A stretch of DNA of 64,000 bases from a bacterium (GTDB lineage: Bacteria; Patescibacteriota; Microgenomatia; UBA1406; GWC2-37-13): contig JAKBEU010000002.1 of NCBI GenBank assembly GCA_021833625.1, positions 186,001 through 250,000 on the forward strand, written 5' to 3'. The position numbers and the translations under genes were made by a program. Shown here piece by piece: positions 50,183 to 59,347 of this stretch. Under the pieces are notes generated by a model, which was not told the DNA's origin, did not search any database, and saw only the letters and a list, made by a program, of their open reading frames with translations. Positions within the stretch are counted from its first letter, which is position 1. Each line of letters opens with the position of its first letter.

Positions 50183-51988
50183 TCATTTCGCGTAAATTCT
50201 AAATAAATTGCTCCCAATCTTTTCGCATTTCATAATTGTGAAGCTGCCGATTTCTTTTGTATTGGTAACATGTGGTCCTCCGCAAAATTCTTTGGAATAC
50301 TCTCCTATAGAATATATCTTTACCATATCGGGATATTTTTGTCGGAAAAAAGATTTTGCTCCCAGTTTTTCCGCTTGACTTTTCGGAAGGAGTTGAAACG
50401 AAACGGGAAGCTCCGCTTTAATTTTTTCATTTACAATTTCGGCAACTTTTTTAAGTTGTTCCTCCGACGGCTTACTCAGGGAATAGAAATCGAACCGAAG
50501 CCGTTCTCCGGTGATATTTGAGCCTTCCTGCCGTATCTCACTTCCCAAGACGTCAAAAAGTGCCTGGTGCAAAAGATGTGTTGCCGTATGATATTTAACG
50601 GTTTGTTCATTATTATCAGCAAGTCCTCCCTTGAATTTTGCAGTAGATGCAGAACGGGAAAGTTCCTTGTGTTTATTAAACTCGCTGATGAATTGATCGC
50701 GATCTATTTCCTGTCCTTTTTCCCGGAACAGCTCCACAGTGACTTCAAAGGGAAAACCGTGTGACTGATAAAGATCAAAGGCACCCTTTCCGTCGATAGC
50801 AGAGATTTTTTCTATCAGTTTTATTCCTTTTTCGAGGCTTACGTTAAATTTTTTTATCTCATCCGTTATTATCGGCTTAATTGTTCTCATGTCTTCTTCG
50901 GGGTTAAAATAGACACCCCTGTAAAGTTCAAGGATTTTTTCAGAAACTGCAGCGACCTCATCCGGCGAAGGAAGCTTGCCTAACAGTTTTCTGAGTTTCA
51001 CCGTAAGTCTCCGGAGCAGCCTTCTTAACACATACCCCTGTTCTTTATTTGAGGGAAGTACTCCGTCTTTTATAAGAAATACGGACGCTTTCAGGTGATC
51101 TGCGATAATGCGCATGGAGGGCCTGTTTTCTTCATCGACATATGATTTATGTGTTATGATTTCTATCTCCTTAATAATCGGCGCAAAGAGGGAAGTTGCA
51201 AACATATCGTTGGTGTTTTCCATCGCCATCATAAGCCGTTCCAGTCCTCCTCCGAAATCAACGTTCATTTTAGGAAGAGGGGAAAACATACCATCACTGT
51301 TTTTTTTGTACTGCATAAAAACAGAGTTTCCTATTTCCAGGAACCTGCCGCATTCGCAGTTCGGATGGCACTTTTCTCCATATTTTTTATCATGCGCCAC
51401 TTGAGTAAACTCAAAAAATACTTCGCTGTCTGGTCCACCGGGTTCGCCGCTTGGCATCTCGGACGGAGTTCCGGACCGTGACCACCAGTTCTTTTTTGCA
51501 TCATACAGATAAATATGATTACCGATATCGGCTTTTATTCCCACCTTTTTAAATTCTTGTTTCCAGATTTCAACGGACTCCGTATCCTGGGGGAGCTCGT
51601 TTTCTCCTTTGAAGGCAGTAACGTAGAGCTTTTGCGGATCAAGGTGGAGTTCGTTGACGAGGAATGAAAAAAACCAGGGGATCTGTTCTTTTTTGAAATA
51701 GTCTCCGAGCGACCAGTTTCCCATCATCTCAAAAAATGAATCATGTCTGTTGTCTCCCACTTCTTCAATATCCTGTGCACGGATACACCTTTGTATGTTG
51801 TACAGTCGGGTTCCAAGGGGGTGGACTTCTCCTAAGAGAAAGGGAACAAGCTGTTGCATTCCGGACCCCGTAAAAAGAGTTGTTGGGTCCTCTTTCGGGA
51901 CAAGCGGAATAGGAGGAACCTCTCTGTGGTTTTTCGAAGTCCAATAATCTGCAAATAATTTTCTGAATTTAAAGTGGTCAATTGTCAT
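50183..51988 (-). CDS. alaS: Alanyl-tRNA synthetase, short form without C-terminal domain
   Basis: 601 residues against the usual 860-890. The catalytic core is present: FTGSGMQQLVPFLLGEVHPLGTRLYNIQRCIR near 38-70, FEMMGNWSLGDYF near 85 and PKMNVDFGGGLERLMMAM near 240. The editing domain is also present, with zinc-site residues in KYHTATHLLHQALFD (HxxxH) near 480 and EFCGGPHVTNTKEIG near 570. The C-Ala/DHHA1 region is missing. The protein ends right after the editing domain, as a natural stop rather than a frameshift. Confidence 0.93.
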   Translation of the reverse strand: MTIDHFKFRKLFADYWTSKNHREVPPIPLVPKEDPTTLFTGSGMQQLVPFLLGEVHPLGTRLYNIQRCIRAQDIEEVGDNRHDSFFEMMGNWSLGDYFKKEQIPWFFSFLVNELHLDPQKLYVTAFKGENELPQDTESVEIWKQEFKKVGIKADIGNHIYLYDAKKNWWSRSGTPSEMPSGEPGGPDSEVFFEFTQVAHDKKYGEKCHPNCECGRFLEIGNSVFMQYKKNSDGMFSPLPKMNVDFGGGLERLMMAMENTNDMFATSLFAPIIKEIEIITHKSYVDEENRPSMRIIADHLKASVFLIKDGVLPSNKEQGYVLRRLLRRLTVKLRKLLGKLPSPDEVAAVSEKILELYRGVYFNPEEDMRTIKPIITDEIKKFNVSLEKGIKLIEKISAIDGKGAFDLYQSHGFPFEVTVELFREKGQEIDRDQFISEFNKHKELSRSASTAKFKGGLADNNEQTVKYHTATHLLHQALFDVLGSEIRQEGSNITGERLRFDFYSLSKPSEEQLKKVAEIVNEKIKAELPVSFQLLPKSQAEKLGAKSFFRQKYPDMVKIYSIGEYSKEFCGGPHVTNTKEIGSFTIMKCEKIGSNLFRIYAK

Positions 51989-51995
51989 GAGGTAA

Positions 51996-52001
51996 ATTAT
52001 A
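51996..52001 (-). promoter_or_regulatory. -10 element for alaS
   Basis: Minus strand TATAAT ends 7 nt before the ATG at 51988, in the 57-bp divergent gap with nnrD. The nnrD side has TATAAC at 52025-52030, 15 nt before its ATG. Confidence 0.5.
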
Positions 52002-52045
52002 CTAAAATTACTTAAGGATTAGATTATAACTTAGACGTTCTTTCC

Positions 52046-52975
52046 ATGATCGTTTCGACAAAAGAAAATAAAAATATTGGAACCTTTCTGCAAAAACTGG
52101 TCCTGCCGGGACGCGGATCTCACAAGGGACAAAACGGAAAAGCACTTATAATCGGCGGATCATCTCTTTTTCATGGAGCGGTTATCTGGTCAGCTGAGGT
52201 CGTGGATCATTTGCTTGATATGGTCCATGTCGCCTCCACCAAAGAGAATAACGACATTATCTCGCAGATTAAAACGAAATGGCAGGGAGGAATCGTTGTT
52301 GATTTTGAAGATATCCTCCTATACGCACAGGAAGATGATGTTATTCTTGTCGGGAACGGAATGATGAGAGGAGATCGCAAGGAGAAGGTAAAAGAGATAA
52401 CATGGAATGAAGTGCTTGCAATCAAAGATGAAGGAGAGTTTACAAGAAATCTCGTATATTACCTTATTGTTCATTTCCCCAAAAAACAATTTGTGTTTGA
52501 TGCAGGAGCTCTCCAGATGATGGAGCCCGAATGGCTGCTTCTTCTTGAGAGACGACCGATACTTACTCCCCACCAAAAAGAATTTTTCACCCTTTTTGAC
52601 AGAAACATTTCTCCCCTTCAGCAAAATCAAAAAAGAGAAGCGGCAGAAGAAATGGCAAAAAAATATAACTGCATCATCTTACTAAAAGCCGTTGAAGATA
52701 TCGTGACGGATGGCACAAAAACCGTCATCATCGAGGGAGGAAATGCCGGACTTACAAAAGGTGGAACGGGAGATGTCTTGGCTGGGCTTACCGCAGGACT
52801 CTCAACAATGACCGATGTTTTTTCTGCTCCGGTACTTGCATCTTTTATTTTAAAAAAAACAGCGGACGAGTTGAGTGCCATCAAGGGTTATTGGTTCAGT
52901 ACGGTTGACATCATAAACGAATTTCCCCATGTGTTCCATTCTCTTGTGTTAAGCAATAACTCCGGCTCATTGTGA
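52046..52975 (+). CDS. nnrD: ADP-dependent NAD(P)H-hydrate dehydratase (YjeF C-terminal type)
   Basis: 309 residues, ribokinase-like fold. LPGRGSHKGQNGKALIIGGSS near 18-38 binds substrate, ILTPHQKEFFTLF near 172, and GLTKGGTGDVLAGLTAGLS near 237-255 is the ATP/ADP site with catalytic Asp in GTGD. It repairs hydrated NAD(P)H. The N-terminal epimerase domain (NnrE) is absent, so it is the single-domain form. Confidence 0.86.
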   Translation: MIVSTKENKNIGTFLQKLVLPGRGSHKGQNGKALIIGGSSLFHGAVIWSAEVVDHLLDMVHVASTKENNDIISQIKTKWQGGIVVDFEDILLYAQEDDVILVGNGMMRGDRKEKVKEITWNEVLAIKDEGEFTRNLVYYLIVHFPKKQFVFDAGALQMMEPEWLLLLERRPILTPHQKEFFTLFDRNISPLQQNQKREAAEEMAKKYNCIILLKAVEDIVTDGTKTVIIEGGNAGLTKGGTGDVLAGLTAGLSTMTDVFSAPVLASFILKKTADELSAIKGYWFSTVDIINEFPHVFHSLVLSNNSGSL

Positions 52976-53028
52976 TATGTTGTTTGACTTATCAGTTGTT
53001 TTGAGGTACTATTTCTGTACAGAAATAT

Positions 53029-53454
53029 ATGAAAAAAGAAACAGGTGTTGCGATTTCGATGGGAATCATATTCGGCCTTGTCTTTTCGTTTGTTGTTATC
53101 CTTAATACACAAAAAAATCAGACGGTCACCCAAAAGCAGCAAACACAAAAAAAAGTAGTAACAGGCGCTGGCACGGGCGTAGCAATAGAGCCCCTTATTG
53201 TTTCTGCGCCTACGGATGGAGTAGTCCTTGATACGAATAAAGTATCTCTGAAGGGAACGACTGAAAAAGGGAGTTTTCTCGTTGTGCAGACTCAGACAAA
53301 AGACTTGACCGCAACAGCGGAAAATGGAGCTTTTACGATTGACGTCCCCCTTTCACTAGGAGAGAACGTCATTCACATAAGTTCTTATCCGAAGGGAACG
53401 GGAGGCAAAGTACAGGAGAAGGAATTGAAAGTTTACTATTTAACTGCAAATTAA
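53029..53454 (+). CDS. Membrane-anchored Ig-like domain protein
   Basis: 141 residues: membrane helix (about 6-26), Gln/Lys-rich linker, then a beta domain SAPTDGVVLDTNKVSLKGTTEKGSFLVVQ to VIHISSYPKGTG (about 63-125) of the bacterial Ig-like type seen in cell-surface proteins. It resembles the middle of the 447-aa surface protein at 18390. It overlaps the next gene by 1 bp. Function unknown. Confidence 0.65.
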   Translation: MKKETGVAISMGIIFGLVFSFVVILNTQKNQTVTQKQQTQKKVVTGAGTGVAIEPLIVSAPTDGVVLDTNKVSLKGTTEKGSFLVVQTQTKDLTATAENGAFTIDVPLSLGENVIHISSYPKGTGGKVQEKELKVYYLTAN

Positions 53455-54182
53455 TGAATAAAAAACAATCACTACTTATATCGGTCGTTGCTGTTTGTTT
53501 GTGTGTCGTGCCGGCCGTGATTGCGATTTCTCCAACGCTTGAGCCGACGAAGTCTGCTTCCATATCAGCAACTCCTGAAGAAAAAGGGGCACAACATCTT
53601 CTTGATACACTCAAATCACAGGCAGAAGCGCTGCAAAAAAAAGATCAACGGGCATATGTCGGTATCGTTTCAAAAATCAAAGACAGCATCGTCACTATAA
53701 ACGCAACTGAAGGTGTGGATGAAAAGACTTACTCCATAAAAATAGATGACACACTCACGCACCTGTACAGAATTGCAGGAACCAAAACAAATGAGATAAA
53801 AAAAGGAGATCTGAAAGAAGGGGACTATATTATTGTTACAGGGCAGATGCTGGATAATACCGTTGAAGCAAATGACGTATATATTGATGAGCAATTTTTG
53901 GTAAAAACCGGGAGAATCTCTGAAATTTCGAAGACCGATTATTATTTAAAAGTTATTACGTACGACAAGGATGAATATACTCTTGATATTCAGAATTCCA
54001 CACGTCAATTCATGTTAAACGTTAAAACAAAAGAAATTGAGAGCATTGGATTTTCTAAAATGAAAGAGGGCGATTCAGTCCATTTTGTTGTTAGTAAAAC
54101 AAACCCGGGAACAAGTAAGGAAAAAAACAGATATGATGCTATACGAGTTCTTGTCATTCCACAAGAATTTTCGGTTCAATAA
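53454..54182 (+). CDS. Secreted protein with OB-like repeats, unknown function
   Basis: 242 residues: signal peptide (about 6-25, LLISVVAVCLCVVPAVIAI), Ser/Thr linker, then two similar beta modules: YVGIVSKIKDSIVTINATEGV near 63 and KTGRISEISKTDYYLKVIT near 152. Each has a following GDYIIVTGQ or GDSVHFVVSK. This pattern is like the DUF5666-type OB modules, which is only a loose likeness. It overlaps the Ig-like gene and lies before secA. Confidence 0.6.
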   Translation: MNKKQSLLISVVAVCLCVVPAVIAISPTLEPTKSASISATPEEKGAQHLLDTLKSQAEALQKKDQRAYVGIVSKIKDSIVTINATEGVDEKTYSIKIDDTLTHLYRIAGTKTNEIKKGDLKEGDYIIVTGQMLDNTVEANDVYIDEQFLVKTGRISEISKTDYYLKVITYDKDEYTLDIQNSTRQFMLNVKTKEIESIGFSKMKEGDSVHFVVSKTNPGTSKEKNRYDAIRVLVIPQEFSVQ

Positions 54183-54216
54183 CGTCATTTTTTGTTTTCT
54201 CCTTTTTCTTCCCATT

Positions 54217-54222
54217 TATAAT
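54217..54222 (+). promoter_or_regulatory. -10 element for secA
   Basis: TATAAT in the 51-bp gap, ending 11 nt before the ATG at 54234. It predicts a leader of about 5 nt. Confidence 0.5.
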
Positions 54223-54233
54223 TACACATACCT

Positions 54234-56918
54234 ATGTTTAGTTTTTTTTCCAAATTGTTCGATTACAATCAAAAACAAGTAGATACATATAAAAAAATTG
54301 TCGATGAAATCAATACACTGGAAAGTGAGATGAGAGATTTGAAAGACAGTACATTCAGGGATGAGACACTGAAATTTAAGGAACAAATTGGGGAAGGGGT
54401 TTCTCTTGATGCTATTCTTCCACGTGCATTCGCACTTGTCAGGGAAGCGGCCAGACGGAAGCTTGGAGAAAGGCATTTTGATGTTCAGTTGATGGCAGGC
54501 ATCGCTCTTCACCAGGGAAAAATTAGTGAACAAAGAACTGGAGAAGGGAAAACACTTTCAGCAGTATCGGCGCTTTACCTAAATGCGCTGGAAGGGAAAG
54601 GAACCCACCTTGTCACCGTCAACGATTATCTTGCTCGCCGAGATGCCGGTTGGATGGGTGAGGTATTCAACTTCCTCGGACTGACAACCTCCGCAATAAT
54701 AAACGATCAATCTTTCATCTATGACGAAAATCATGTAGATGGTGATGTCCAGGACTGGAGGCTCAAGCATCTTCGCGCATGTTCCCGAAAAGAAGCGTAT
54801 GAGGCGGATATTACCTACGGTATCAACAGTGAATTCGGATTTGATTATCTCCGCGATAATATGGCAGTGAATCCGGAAGACTTAGTACAACGCGGGTTTC
54901 ACTTTGCCATAATTGATGAGGCAGACTCGGTCCTTATCGATGAAGCGCGTACTCCTCATATTATTTCCGCTCCCTACGAAGAAGATACTTCCAAGTATTT
55001 CAAATATGCAAACATCGTCAAACAACTTGATAAGGACGATTATAAAGTAGATGAAAAAGCGAGAACTGTCCATCTTACGGAAGCCGCTATTTCAAAGATA
55101 GAAAAAATCCTTGGCGTTACTAATATATATGAAAAGGATTATGACACTCTATTCCATATAGAAGCGGCATTGAAAGCAGAAGTATTATTTAAAAATAATA
55201 AAGACTATATCGTCAAGGACGGAGAAATTGTTATTGTGGATGAGTTCACCGGCCGTCTTCTTTCGGGAAGACGATTTTCCGAGGGAATTCATCAGGCAAT
55301 TGAGGCAAAAGAAAACGTACAGATCCAACGGGAGTCAAAAACGCTCGCTACGGTGTCTTTGCAGAACTATTTCCGTGCATACAAAAAAATTGCAGGAATG
55401 ACAGGAACCGCATCAACAGAGGCAGAGGAATTTAATAAAATTTACAAGACAGATGTCATCATTATTCCAACCCATAGGCCGATGGTACGAAAAGATGAGC
55501 CGGACATGATTTATAAGACGGAAAATGCAAAATATAACGCCATTGCGGAAGAGATAGCGCAGCAGTATAAGACGGGACGCCCGGTACTTGTCGGCACAAC
55601 ATCCATTGATAAAAACGAATATTTATCGCGATTGCTTCTCAAAAAAGGAATTCCTCACGAACTTCTCAACGCAAAAAACCATGAACGGGAAGCGATAATC
55701 ATCTCCCGTGCAGGAAAAAAACATGCAATAACGGTCGCGACAAACATGGCAGGGCGTGGAGTCGATATCATTTTGGGAGGAGTGAAACCGAATCCTGACG
55801 ATAAGGACTATAACAAGCTTATGATGGAGTGGCAAAAAGAACATGACGAAGTCATGAAATTGGGAGGACTCTATGTCCTTGGTACCGAACGCCATGAGTC
55901 ACGACGTATCGATAATCAGTTAAGAGGACGTGCAGGACGACAAGGAGATCCGGGTGAAACCCGCTTTTTTGTCGCGCTTGAGGACGACTTGATGCGCATT
56001 TTCGGAGGAGAACAGATATCAAAACTGATGACATTTTTTAATCTTCCCGAGGATCAGCCACTCAGTCATTCGATGGTTTCAAAGGCCATAGAGCAAGCCC
56101 AGGTAAAAGTGGAAGGATATAACTTTGATATCCGAAAGCACCTCGTTGATTATGACGATGTCCTCAATAAGCAACGCGAAATAATATATGCACTTCGTCG
56201 AAAGATGTTGTTTGCAATTACAGATAAAGACACTTTCAAAAAAACAATTCTTGATATGTTTAACGAAGAGGTAAACTCAATCCTTGCACAATATACATTT
56301 GAGGGGGTTGAATTTACTGAAGAAATGGAAAACGATTTAATCCGTGAAATGGAACTTCTCTGTACTCCCGGAAAATCCCAGCTCAAGCAAATGGTGAAAA
56401 GCAGACAAATTGAAGAATTAAAAAAACACATGATTGCAGAAATAGAGCGGGAATTTGCAGCGCGGGAAAAAATGGTGGGCGAAGTACTATGGAAAGAAAT
56501 AGTAAAATCCATTTTCCTCTCGACTATAGATAAATATTGGACGGACCACTTAACCGCAATAGAGGACCTACGTGAAGGAATAAATTTGAGAGGATATGCA
56601 CAGCTTGATCCGCTTATTGAATACAAAAATGAGGCATATTCCATGTTTGAAAAACTCATGACGGATATTCCATACGAATCAACACGCAAACTTTTTAAGA
56701 TTGAGATTTCAGAGCTTGAAAGGATCCGACCAGAAACGCCGACCCATATGCAACTTTCATCGGCTGGTGCGGTAAATCCGTTTAATCAAGCAGAACAAAA
56801 GGAAACAAAAAAGGTGGCCGTTACGCAAGCAGCTGTTGCAAAAGAAAAGCCGGGAAGGAATGATCCTTGCTGGTGCGGAAGCGGAAAGAAATACAAAAAA
56901 TGTCACTGGCCCAACTAA
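54234..56918 (+). CDS. secA: Preprotein translocase ATPase SecA
   Basis: 894 residues, full-length. Walker A RTGEGKTLSAVSALYLNAL near 100, DEAD-type IIDEADSVLIDEARTPHIIS near 223, motif TGTASTEAEEF near 390, GTTSIDKNEYLSRLL near 445 and VATNMAGRGVDIILGG near 500. At the end GRNDPCWCGSGKKYKKCH has the CxC(x)nCH zinc site that binds SecB or lipids. It drives secretion through SecY (28). It overlaps the elp3-like gene by 4 bp at the stop codons. Confidence 0.97.
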   Translation: MFSFFSKLFDYNQKQVDTYKKIVDEINTLESEMRDLKDSTFRDETLKFKEQIGEGVSLDAILPRAFALVREAARRKLGERHFDVQLMAGIALHQGKISEQRTGEGKTLSAVSALYLNALEGKGTHLVTVNDYLARRDAGWMGEVFNFLGLTTSAIINDQSFIYDENHVDGDVQDWRLKHLRACSRKEAYEADITYGINSEFGFDYLRDNMAVNPEDLVQRGFHFAIIDEADSVLIDEARTPHIISAPYEEDTSKYFKYANIVKQLDKDDYKVDEKARTVHLTEAAISKIEKILGVTNIYEKDYDTLFHIEAALKAEVLFKNNKDYIVKDGEIVIVDEFTGRLLSGRRFSEGIHQAIEAKENVQIQRESKTLATVSLQNYFRAYKKIAGMTGTASTEAEEFNKIYKTDVIIIPTHRPMVRKDEPDMIYKTENAKYNAIAEEIAQQYKTGRPVLVGTTSIDKNEYLSRLLLKKGIPHELLNAKNHEREAIIISRAGKKHAITVATNMAGRGVDIILGGVKPNPDDKDYNKLMMEWQKEHDEVMKLGGLYVLGTERHESRRIDNQLRGRAGRQGDPGETRFFVALEDDLMRIFGGEQISKLMTFFNLPEDQPLSHSMVSKAIEQAQVKVEGYNFDIRKHLVDYDDVLNKQREIIYALRRKMLFAITDKDTFKKTILDMFNEEVNSILAQYTFEGVEFTEEMENDLIREMELLCTPGKSQLKQMVKSRQIEELKKHMIAEIEREFAAREKMVGEVLWKEIVKSIFLSTIDKYWTDHLTAIEDLREGINLRGYAQLDPLIEYKNEAYSMFEKLMTDIPYESTRKLFKIEISELERIRPETPTHMQLSSAGAVNPFNQAEQKETKKVAVTQAAVAKEKPGRNDPCWCGSGKKYKKCHWPN

Positions 56919-58549
56919 GAGAGCGTCTTGACCATGTAGGTATTTTTTTCTTGGTATCCGAATTTCTTGTAGTAGTTCCTCACTCCGATGCCGGAAATAA
57001 TCGAAAGACTTTTTATTGATTTTTCTTTGGTAATTGTTTCTGCTCTGAATAGGAGCTCTTCTCCGAGTCCGCGGTGTTGTGTTTCTTTTTTTTCCTCAGC
57101 TCCAAGCTGCAGCGCCTTACCATAGACGTGGAGTTCGCGTACCATTGCGCCGCCTTCTGCGATGCGAAGTCTCACAAATCCAAGGCATCGATTATTGGCA
57201 TCGATTTTTTCTATAAAATATTCTTTTCCACCGGATGCTTCATATAATGCCTCTCGCAGGCGGAATGGCTTTTGAGGCTGTCTCAGTTGTATTTCCCGAC
57301 AACGGATGCACTGGCATTTTTTTCCTTCTTCATGTAATTTTTTTTGAATAATCTCTCGTAAGTTGGGAGGGAATAGTTGCTCGTTCATCATGTGTGTCGT
57401 AATATCCCGAGTAAGTCTCCCTATGCGGACCCAAGGAGGAGCCACTCTGCTTTTAAAATAAACAATAACGTCAACAAGGTGCGAAAAAGAGTAAGGAATA
57501 TATTTTTTTTCCATATACCACGTTGCAAGGGGAGTGAATTTTGTCACGGTTGTCGGATACAGTTTCAAATGATCCGGCATAAAGCGCGGGTCAGTAAACG
57601 CCTGTTCCACCATTTTCTTGTCACTGTCCGGAGTTGATCCCGGAAGATTGAGCATGAGATGGTATCCTACCTTAAACCCTGCATTTTTAAGAAGCTTCGT
57701 TGCCTCTACGACAGACTGAACGGTATGCCCCCTTTTTATTATTTTATAGATTGTATCGGAAAGAGTTTGGACGCCCAGTTCAACATGAGTAACTCCCAGT
57801 TTCCTGAGATAGAGGATTTCTTTTTCATTAATATAATCGGGACGTGTTTCAATATTGACGCCGATTATGCGCGAAGGAGCGTTTTCATTTTTTTGTTGCG
57901 CTTCGAGGAGACTGCGGGCGGTGTCGAGAGACTTTTTTCCTGATGTGAGGAGTTTGAGTGTGTCGCCATTGCAGCCGTCGTAGAGTCTTTTAAAAAACCA
58001 TGTGCGGTATCTCCTGGGAAGAAACGAAAAAGTTCCTCCCTTTACGATAAGTTCAATTTTATCGATGTTGTGATTGGAGAGTGCAAACATTATCAACCTG
58101 CTCTGTGTTTGTTTGAACGGATCAAAGCCGCTGCGTATAGCCCGCATGACAGCCGGTTCATCGGAAAAATAACTTTTTGGGACGTTTGGCTCGGAGGGAC
58201 AATAGACACAGTTGAAGGGACAGGCAACACCCTTTGTAAATACGGTAAGGGGAACAATGCCCGACTGTGAGCGCATCTTTGTTTTGATAAGTGAATGGTG
58301 GGCGAATGCGAGGAATTCCGGGGAGAATTTGTTTGAATAGCGCTGGAGAATAAACTGGAGCCACCAGATAGAGGGACTTTTTCCTTTAAACGCTTTCACA
58401 TAGACGGAATTTTTTTGGATAGAATGAATATGTTTCTGCCAGTTAAATGGTTTTTTTGTCGTGTTTTTTTCCCACAGTTCTTGCAGCGCAATGAGAAGCG
58501 TGATAAGATGTGGCTCGAGGTCCTTCGGGAAATTATTGGGATAGTACAC
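56915..58549 (-). CDS. Elp3-like radical SAM/GNAT tRNA uridine-34 modification enzyme
   Basis: 544 residues. Radical SAM cysteines are in GVACPFNCVYCPSEP near 105-120 (CxxxxCxxC form), GGTFSFLPRRYRTWFFKRLYDG near 170 and EIRPDYI-like ETRPDYINEKE near 225. The C-terminal GNAT part (about 420-544) contains the acetyl-CoA site QHRGLGEELLFRAE. It makes carboxymethyl-type changes at tRNA U34. The start is GTG at 58549, because the frame has no close upstream ATG. Confidence 0.9.
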   Translation of the reverse strand: MYYPNNFPKDLEPHLITLLIALQELWEKNTTKKPFNWQKHIHSIQKNSVYVKAFKGKSPSIWWLQFILQRYSNKFSPEFLAFAHHSLIKTKMRSQSGIVPLTVFTKGVACPFNCVYCPSEPNVPKSYFSDEPAVMRAIRSGFDPFKQTQSRLIMFALSNHNIDKIELIVKGGTFSFLPRRYRTWFFKRLYDGCNGDTLKLLTSGKKSLDTARSLLEAQQKNENAPSRIIGVNIETRPDYINEKEILYLRKLGVTHVELGVQTLSDTIYKIIKRGHTVQSVVEATKLLKNAGFKVGYHLMLNLPGSTPDSDKKMVEQAFTDPRFMPDHLKLYPTTVTKFTPLATWYMEKKYIPYSFSHLVDVIVYFKSRVAPPWVRIGRLTRDITTHMMNEQLFPPNLREIIQKKLHEEGKKCQCIRCREIQLRQPQKPFRLREALYEASGGKEYFIEKIDANNRCLGFVRLRIAEGGAMVRELHVYGKALQLGAEEKKETQHRGLGEELLFRAETITKEKSIKSLSIISGIGVRNYYKKFGYQEKNTYMVKTLS

Positions 58550-58556
58550 GGAAAGG

Positions 58557-58571
58557 ATTACAATTTATAAT
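58557..58571. promoter_or_regulatory. Divergent -10 boxes of the elp3-like and AsnB-like genes
   Basis: Minus strand TGTAAT (58562-58557) ends 7 nt before the GTG at 58549. Plus strand TATAAT (58566-58571) ends 14 nt before the ATG at 58586. Both lie in a 36-bp gap. Confidence 0.45.
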
Positions 58572-58585
58572 GAAATTATTCGAAA

Positions 58586-59347
58586 ATGGACATACATGAT
58601 TATATTCAAAAGGCTGATGGTATTGTATCAAATCACTTCACGGAGTATCTCAAAACAGCGCAGAACGTAGGTGTTTTGCTTTCGGGGGGGATTGACTCTT
58701 CGCTCATTACCACATATGTGGCCCACTTCTATAATAATGCCTATATTCTTTCCATGGGAACGGATAAAACAAAAGACAAACCCTTTGCTATGCAAGTTGC
58801 CAAACATTTGGGAAAAAAACTTGAATGGGTTTTCCTGTCGGAAGAAGAAATCGTACACACGCTGCCTGTTGTTAGAAAACTATTAGAAAGAGTCGGGGTT
58901 GAATGTTCGACAATGCAACTATCCCTTGCGACGGGATATTTCCTTATTTTTAAACATGCTCATGAACTTGGAGTTTCCGCAATCGTCACAGGGCAGGGGC
59001 CGGACATTCTATTTGCCGGATACCACAAATATAAGGGGATGAATAATGATGAACTTACGTCTCAAATAAGAAAAGATTTGGTCCTTCTTGAAACCGACAA
59101 AAAAAGAGATAGCGCCATGGCATCTTACTTTGGGATACAGCTTTTTAATCCCTATCTTGAAGAAGACTTTGTTGAATTTTCCCTTACCGTTCCTGCGGAA
59201 TATAAACTAAAAGATGGGATTGAAAAAGTGTTTATGAGAGAATGGGGAAGAGGGCGAGGGCTGCCTGAGGAAATAATCAATCGGCCAAAAAAAGCATTCC
59301 AATACTCAACGGGTTTGCAGAAAAAGATAGTGGAGCTTCACGCTTAA
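58586..59347 (+). CDS. Asparagine-synthase-like ATP pyrophosphatase without a glutaminase domain
   Basis: 253 residues. The PP-loop VLLSGGIDSSLITTYVA near 28-45 matches AsnB, and VTGQGPDILFAGYHKYKG near 135-152 and RPKKAFQYSTG near 235 are the downstream synthetase motifs. The N-terminal Cys2 glutamine amidotransferase domain (about 200 residues) of AsnB is absent. It may use free ammonia or act on another substrate. It overlaps the patatin gene by 4 bp at the stop codons. Confidence 0.8.
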   Translation: MDIHDYIQKADGIVSNHFTEYLKTAQNVGVLLSGGIDSSLITTYVAHFYNNAYILSMGTDKTKDKPFAMQVAKHLGKKLEWVFLSEEEIVHTLPVVRKLLERVGVECSTMQLSLATGYFLIFKHAHELGVSAIVTGQGPDILFAGYHKYKGMNNDELTSQIRKDLVLLETDKKRDSAMASYFGIQLFNPYLEEDFVEFSLTVPAEYKLKDGIEKVFMREWGRGRGLPEEIINRPKKAFQYSTGLQKKIVELHA

